From Trogon surrucura (lineage: Eukaryota; Chordata; Aves; Trogoniformes; Trogonidae): a stretch of 64,000 nt of DNA. A program made the translations under genes and the position numbers. The stretch is taken from assembly GCA_020746105.1 (NCBI GenBank), contig CM036620.1, forward strand, positions 3,711,803-3,775,802, given 5' to 3'. This document shows, one piece after another, positions 58,061 to 64,000 of this stretch. Position 1 is the first letter of the stretch. Every line of letters starts with the position of its first letter. Under the pieces are notes generated by a model. That model ran no database searches, was not told the origin of the DNA, and saw only the letters and a list, made by a program, of their open reading frames with translations.

Positions 58061-61000
58061 ACCCTATAGCCCATAGGGGATTTGGTTGTTTCCGAAGGGC
58101 TGGGACAAATATCTCCCTTTGGCAAGCAGAAACTATGACTTACAGCGTAGATGTTCTTCTGTCTGTTTCTTTCAATACCCTTTTCCCCTCCTTTCCTCAC
58201 CAGTATTAATTCTGGGGCCCTATGTCCATCCCTGCTTTCTCTCCTCCTGATTGCTTCCTTCATATCATGTTCACTGCTGTGGTGGGACTCATTGGGGGAC
58301 TCCAAGTTATCTCTATTAGCGTAAATCTGCATCCTTCCAAGTATGTATTTTTTAAAAAGTTACTTAGGTCTGATCCAGCAGGAATGGTGATAGGTGCTCT
58401 ACAGAGGTTATGACAAACTCGTCCTTAATACTGATCAAAAATCACATGAATAAGATATTAAGCAAGTGCATGATGAAGGTCTTCGGACTGGTAGACAGAC
58501 TGTATATAAACTAGTAATTTTACAACATATGGATGTGATTGTGCATTTTAAGGAGATTCTCAATACTACCTCAACAATTGCAAACAGTAACTTTTTTCTT
58601 GGTTTTGGGGTTTTTTTTTGTCTTTGAAACACCTCTAAAGAAATATGTTGCAGGCTGAACTGTATCTTTTCCAATAGAATGTTCTGCTTTGTTGTGTTTT
58701 TAGTAGGGATTTTAAGGGTGACGCTGACATGCAGCAAAAGCCAGTAGGCTGGGACGGAGCTGGCCTGAGCAGTGACCTGACTCCAGCTTGTCATCCCTGC
58801 GAGACCAGTCAGAAGCTTTCTGGTAGGGCACCCAGAGGCTGAGCAAGATGGGGTGATGCAGACAGTTTCCTCCCTTCTTCCCAACCAGGGCCTTGGAGAC
58901 AGGAGAGCAGAACTGAGCACTTCTCAAAGGGAGGAACCAAGAGTCAGGCTGAGGACTTACTTCTCTTGGTGTCTCCTGTTGGCAGCTGAGCTGGGGGAGC
59001 CTCCTTGTGTACAAGGAGCCTCTGGTACCACTTCTGTTGTTGCCACTTGTAGGTAAGAAAGAGAAACCGGCAGCAATAGCTTGAATTTACCTAAGGCAGA
59101 GCAGGTGAACTGCTGTGTAAACTTGTCTTTCAAACACACCTTTTCATGATCAGCTGCCTCCTGGAGTGTATTCTTGCAGCTTTACACCTATTTCCTGGCA
59201 CTTGATGTATGCCCTGCCTGAGCAGGGACAGGTTTTGTATGTCCTGGGCTGTGAAGCAGGCTCACAAGATAAGGAATTGGCTCTCATTTAACCTTTGTAT
59301 CTCCTGCTGCAATTGGTCTTTAAAGGCACATCTCAAGTGTTCGGTGCCACAGTATACTTTGCTCTTACTTGTCCGAAAACTGTGCTAGCTGTACAAGTCA
59401 GAAATGTACATTTTAATATGCAGTTCAAAATAGCTTTGTTTGGTTTAAATCACCCTCCTCTACCTGGTATTAATTTCCATGGAGCTGAAGAATTTGAAAT
59501 TCTCTTGGTTTCTGTGATGGCTGCGCACTGAATTTGCAATATTACCCCTTCCGAACAGAAGTTTAATGACATCAACAGTAAGTTTTTTTCAATATACTAA
59601 AATCCTTAAAAACTTCTGGGTCTTAAAGGAGATAACTGCTGAATATTCTGTTGTGCTCTTTTTCTGTGTTTTTTTCATTCTTTTTGTTTTTTCTTGCACA
59701 TTTGAATTGAACACAGTTCAGTTCATTAGGTGTTCTTGGACTAGCAGCAGGATTGTTTTGGCTTTGTTCCTAAGTACAAGTTAATGTAAGGGTGCCATTC
59801 CCACCTTTCCAAAGAAAAGACTCAACGGAATAACCTGACAGGCTAGTTGTCAGGCTGTGGTTACGTGTTAAGGTGTATCAGACTTGTATGTTATCAGATA
59901 ATTTGGCAGTACCGACTTCGTTTGGACCAGATATGAAAACAGAGCCATGTTTCTGTTTCATAAACCAGAATACATTAGAGCCACATGGTAATTGAGCTGG
60001 CTAGGGAAGAATAGATGATATCTAGTCAGTCATAAAAATTGTTCCATAAAATACTGAAAATCTTACATCAGAAAGGATGAGCCTGTGCAGTTTGGTGCTT
60101 TCCACTATGTGGTTGTGGAGTTGTTCTGCTGCAACGCTTCCCAAAACTGGGCTTGCTCTTTCTTGGCCTGACACCTTCTGTTCCTCTCTTACTTCTATGT
60201 TGCTAAGTTTGGCAGCTTACTTGGAGAGCTTCGAGTGGGAAGATGTAGCACTGGGGTTTGGAGAAACCTTCCTGGCGGATATGCGCATGTTATGAGCTGT
60301 GTGAGACTTGAGATAAATGTAAGGACTCTTAAATTCTGTTACCTAAGTAGGCTGTGGGAGATGAGAACTGCTTCTGGGGAATGCAGGTGCACATCCAGTC
60401 TGGAAGGGGAGCTGGGCTGGCTCAGAGAACACATAGAGCAACTGGTCTAACAAACAGCAGAAGTGAGGAATTAAAAGGATCAGGGCTGTCTGCAAAGAAG
60501 AGAGCCAGCATAACCGAGTGAGAAAGGGATCAGAAGATGGTAGCCTTGGAGATAGATAGGGTTGCCCTGTGAAGTTGAGAAGGAAGGCTTCTCTGTGTCA
60601 CTGTCTAAAAGGCATGTAAAGCTGTGAGCACAAAAGCTATCTCCTGGTTTGATTCTGCTTCTGCTTAGGAGATAGCTTAGTAATTGCAAGGTCTTGTACT
60701 ACAGCATACCGACCGGTTGAATTTTTCTCTTCCTGTAAAACTATCTGTTGGGTAACTTCTGGGAGCAAAGAACAGGCAAAGTTTTCTGCACCGTACAGTT
60801 AACTTACTGGTCTGAATGGTTTTTTTCTAGCATTTATTATCATTCTTTATATCAAAACCATTTTACTAAGTTTGAAAACTTCTTTCCTGTTTCCCAAAAG
60901 GTAGCAAGAAAAACTAAGTACTATGAAGAGTTAATTATGGAAGGAAAATCTCTTTTGAGGCTTAGCTGGAGGCTAGTAATCTGTTTCCATTGCCTGCAAG

Positions 61001-64000
61001 TATGTTGGGATGAAAAGAAAATGGCACTGGAGTGGGACTAAAGCTGGTTTTTGTTCCCTCGCTGCTGCAGAGGAGTAGATCCATTCCTCCTGGTACTTGT
61101 TTCTCTACATCCCAGGGGATAGCACCTTCTCTGTGTGCCTGGTTCACTTAGATACTAAGCATTGTGGAGCAGAGGCTCTCTCTGAGTCTTTTTGTACAGC
61201 ACAGCAGGGTCTCAGTGAAAGCAAAGTGCTGGCAAGTTCTGTGCAATAATATCCAAATGCTGTAGTCAAAGCTGGGGTTACCACAGCTACGCTTGCTGCA
61301 ACAACTTAAAAAAAAAAAGTGACAAAAGTAGTACCTGAGACATACATGATCTGACCTGATTCATGCTGGGAATGAAATCCTTTCAAGGAGTTTTGGAGCC
61401 TCAAAGATGGAGGGGAGAATGGATTTCCTTGGGAGCAGCTTTCGAGTTTTGTATTTATCTCATATGCTTGCGTTGTGAAGGATGGCAAATGTGCTCTGTT
61501 TGCTTGTCTACCGGGAGAAGCAACTGCTAAGTAAGGTATGTGATGGATTTAGGTAGAACTGGGGGCAAGGTGTACTCAAAGTCTTCCGGGTGAATTGGCT
61601 GTTGGGAGTTAATATACTTGGAAATTCTTGTCCATCTTAGTGTCTGTGATACAATTTCTGTGGAGGCCCATCTCACACTTTGAGTTGTCAAGTCCGTGCG
61701 TTTGGGTACAGAACCAGGAGGAAGGCAAGTATAGGTGCCGTGACGAGTAAGCTAAGTGATGCAAGGGAGGAACACTGGAGTTCACTGCTGAACCCAGAGG
61801 TTGCCGATGTCTTCAATACTTAAGTGCCTCAAGAAAATAAGGAGATGCTGTCCTCTTGCTTGCCCCTTGGTTGTGAAGACTCTTTCTGCTGTTCTCTTAG
61901 CATGGAAGCATGCATGTCAAGGTGTTAGATGTCAAGTTACCTGGTGCAGCAGGCAGCTGAGGGTAGCAAATTTGTCACAGCCTTGCTGTTCAATTTGCCT
62001 AGGCTAACACCCCAAGGAGGCTGCTGCCTCAGAGGATGGGCCAGGCCTCCAAGGCACTTCCCTAGTCACCATGCTGAAGGAGAAAGCTCAAGTCTCCTGC
62101 ATCTCCATCCCAGCTCTGCTTGGGTCCCTTCTTCGTTTTTTTGGTGGCAGGTGTGGTCCTGTCTTCATGTGGAGCTGGATGCAGCTCTCCCTTCTCAGCA
62201 CAGCAACATTCCTTATTGCTTATGTTTCTCGACAGCCTGAAGCTGACGCTGACTGTGTTCTGCATCCTCGCAAGTACGTGTGCGAGCTACTGGAAGGTGG
62301 TGGGGTCCCACCGCACAAGTACGGGTAAGGGCTTAGAACTAAGTGCGTTTGCGAAGGGATTGCGTGAGGTGAGTGGGGTGAACAGTCAGGTGCTTGGAGG
62401 ACGCCTTCCAGAGGCAGGAGAGAAGGCCAGATTAGCTTCAGTCAGCCCCGAGATGGGCAGTTTGGACCACAGACAGATAGTTGACACGTATTAGTTACAG
62501 CGTCACTAGGTGAATGGCTCAGCTTACACCTCGGGCATTAAGCAAAGCAAATTGTAGTAGTGGGTTATTCCGATTTGTTCTGGACCCTATGCCCTCTTTG
62601 CCTGCAGCAGAAGGGTTAGGTTTTCATGGTCTCGCCCCTACTTTTGCGCTCACCCCAATGGTGTGTGGCATGGCTGCTCTTGCTTGGTTTTCAGGGGCTT
62701 TAACGGGGACATTCCCACAGTCGATTGGTCAAACGAAGCAAAATGTCACAGAGGGGAACTATTTTGATCCCTTTCACTGCGGGGGCAGAGGGGAGGGAAG
62801 AAGGGAGCCATAGTAAATGTCATAACAGGCTTGAAGTTAAAAAGCGTTCCTCCAAGCTTGGACCATGTTGGCTGGCCTCTGCCTCTCTCTGAGCTGGAGC
62901 GAACGTGGACAGTACCCTGATGTGATCCACTGTTTCTCCTCCTGCTAAAGGATCCCGATGGAACAGCTGGATCTATGGAAAGACTGGAGGTAGGTCTGGG
63001 CAGCCTTTTTTGGGAGTGGATGCCCAGAGGCAGAATCATTCAAGAGGGATGCAGTGACTTCCAGTCTGAAATCCTAATGCTTCCTTTTCTCTCTGTGGCA
63101 AACTTGGTATTTCACAGCGTTTTTCCTGTTGATACAGGGAATCACCAGGGTAAAACTTGTTCAGATGCAAGATCTTTTGCACTAAGTTCTGTCATTGTAA
63201 AGCAGAAGCACTTTCTAGTCAGTCTTGGGACCTGGAGAGTCCTCTTTCAGAGGACTCGGGTTTTCTCAAGTGGGTGTGAAATCCTGTGCCTCGCAACAAG
63301 TTTGAAAGGATACCAGCGTCCGGTGGAAACCTGTCCATCGTGCCCTGTGTTACTGCCTGCTTAACTGTTGCTGTGTGGATGATTGCAGAGCTATTGCATG
63401 AAAAATCATTTTTTTTTATCCTGGGTATGATCTGTCTAGCCTGTGCTAGCATATTACAGTTACTTCTTGGATAACATCAGGCCTGTGGTTTGTTGTCAGT
63501 GGCAAACGCTCTTGCTGAGCCAACTTTGTGATCTGTTTCAATCGTTAAGATAAGTGGCATTACATCTCTCTGGAACATTGTGATAGCAAGGTAAACTGTG
63601 TTCAGTGTTAGGAAAAGAAAGACCGTACGTCTGTCTGTATCTCTCGGAAACTGTTCAATGTTTTAGGCCTTAATCTGCAGCCATAACTACCCAGCTCTAA
63701 CCTGCAATTATTAATTGGGAGCAGAGCCAGTGAATGCTGCACAGTTGAGACGTATATTCCGAGAACTGTGGAAAACAAAGCTAGGGAGCAGTGCAGCAAA
63801 GGGAATTAGCTTGTGATAACTGCACATACAAGAAACAGTGAGAGACGGAGTAAGACAGGGGACGTGTATAGTGGGCTCTGTGGTTCTCAGAGACCTAGAT
63901 AGGAAGCTGTGGCATAAATAAGTCTTTGAGTCATTCCCTTTTCCATATTTGAAAGCCTTCTAAACATGTCGTCATGAACCATCTGCATGCTGAAGATGTG
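58061..64000. other. Intergenic region, right end
   Basis: About 5.9 kb to the window edge. No recognised exon, repeat family or RNA gene. Overlapping open frames at 62071-62494 (+) end near a donor-like gtaagg (62325) but resemble no protein I know. The first coding exon of SLC4A4, expected next by synteny, was not recognised. Confidence 0.6.

Noticed and set aside
57946..58209. Open frame just after the TATA-like box as a first SLC4A4 coding exon
   Set aside because: The translation does not resemble either known NBCe1 N-terminus, so only a non-coding or unrelated first exon remains possible.
1..64000. CRISPR array, bacterial-type operon, tRNA or rRNA genes
   Set aside because: No regularly spaced repeats, no cloverleaf or rRNA core sequences were seen, and the DNA is clearly vertebrate nuclear.

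Overview
The window is vertebrate nuclear DNA, almost certainly from a bird. Exons are short and bounded by GT-AG splice sites within long AT-rich introns. The interspersed repeats are avian-type CR1 LINE 3' ends plus one fragment resembling an avian ERVL-type LTR. The relatively compact gene spacing also fits a bird. The CR1 types look more neoavian than galliform, but that is a weak impression. The two genes are neighbours, in the same order and orientation, in other amniotes (MOB1B then DCK, with SLC4A4 expected next).

Region 1 (1-20.8 kb, + strand) is MOB1B, the Hippo/NDR-kinase co-activator. The window opens inside intron 1. Coding exons 2-6 are all present (1466-1632, 6238-6331, 13374-13507, 15607-15770, 16325-16402). 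With a 14-nt exon 1 lying off the left edge they give a 216-residue protein, the normal family length. The Zn ligands C79, C84, H161, H166 and the MST1/2 phosphosites T12 and T35 are intact. A 3'UTR of up to about 4.4 kb with several AATAAA signals follows.

Region 2 (21.36-32.15 kb, + strand) is DCK, deoxycytidine kinase, complete in seven coding exons (259 codons). It starts in a CpG island carrying a perfect CRE palindrome (21689-21696) and a G-quadruplex-prone tract. Two antisense CR1 copies sit just inside intron 1 and an LTR-like fragment lies in intron 2. The P-loop, catalytic ERS motif, specificity residues and lid arginines are all present.

Region 3 (32.16-64 kb) has no gene that I can support. 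The open frames there look like chance. It holds a C-rich tract just past DCK, a CRE palindrome near 40.5 kb, two AT-rich candidate conserved blocks, small tandem duplications, and a CpG-enriched island at about 57.64-58.06 kb with a TATA-like box. By synteny this is the DCK-SLC4A4 interval; no SLC4A4 coding exon was recognised.

The two genes are not functionally linked. MOB1B supports LATS/NDR kinase signalling and DCK feeds the deoxynucleoside salvage pathway. I found no CRISPR array, operon, tRNA, rRNA or clearly novel multi-gene system. The most unusual items are structural or regulatory and are listed in the findings.
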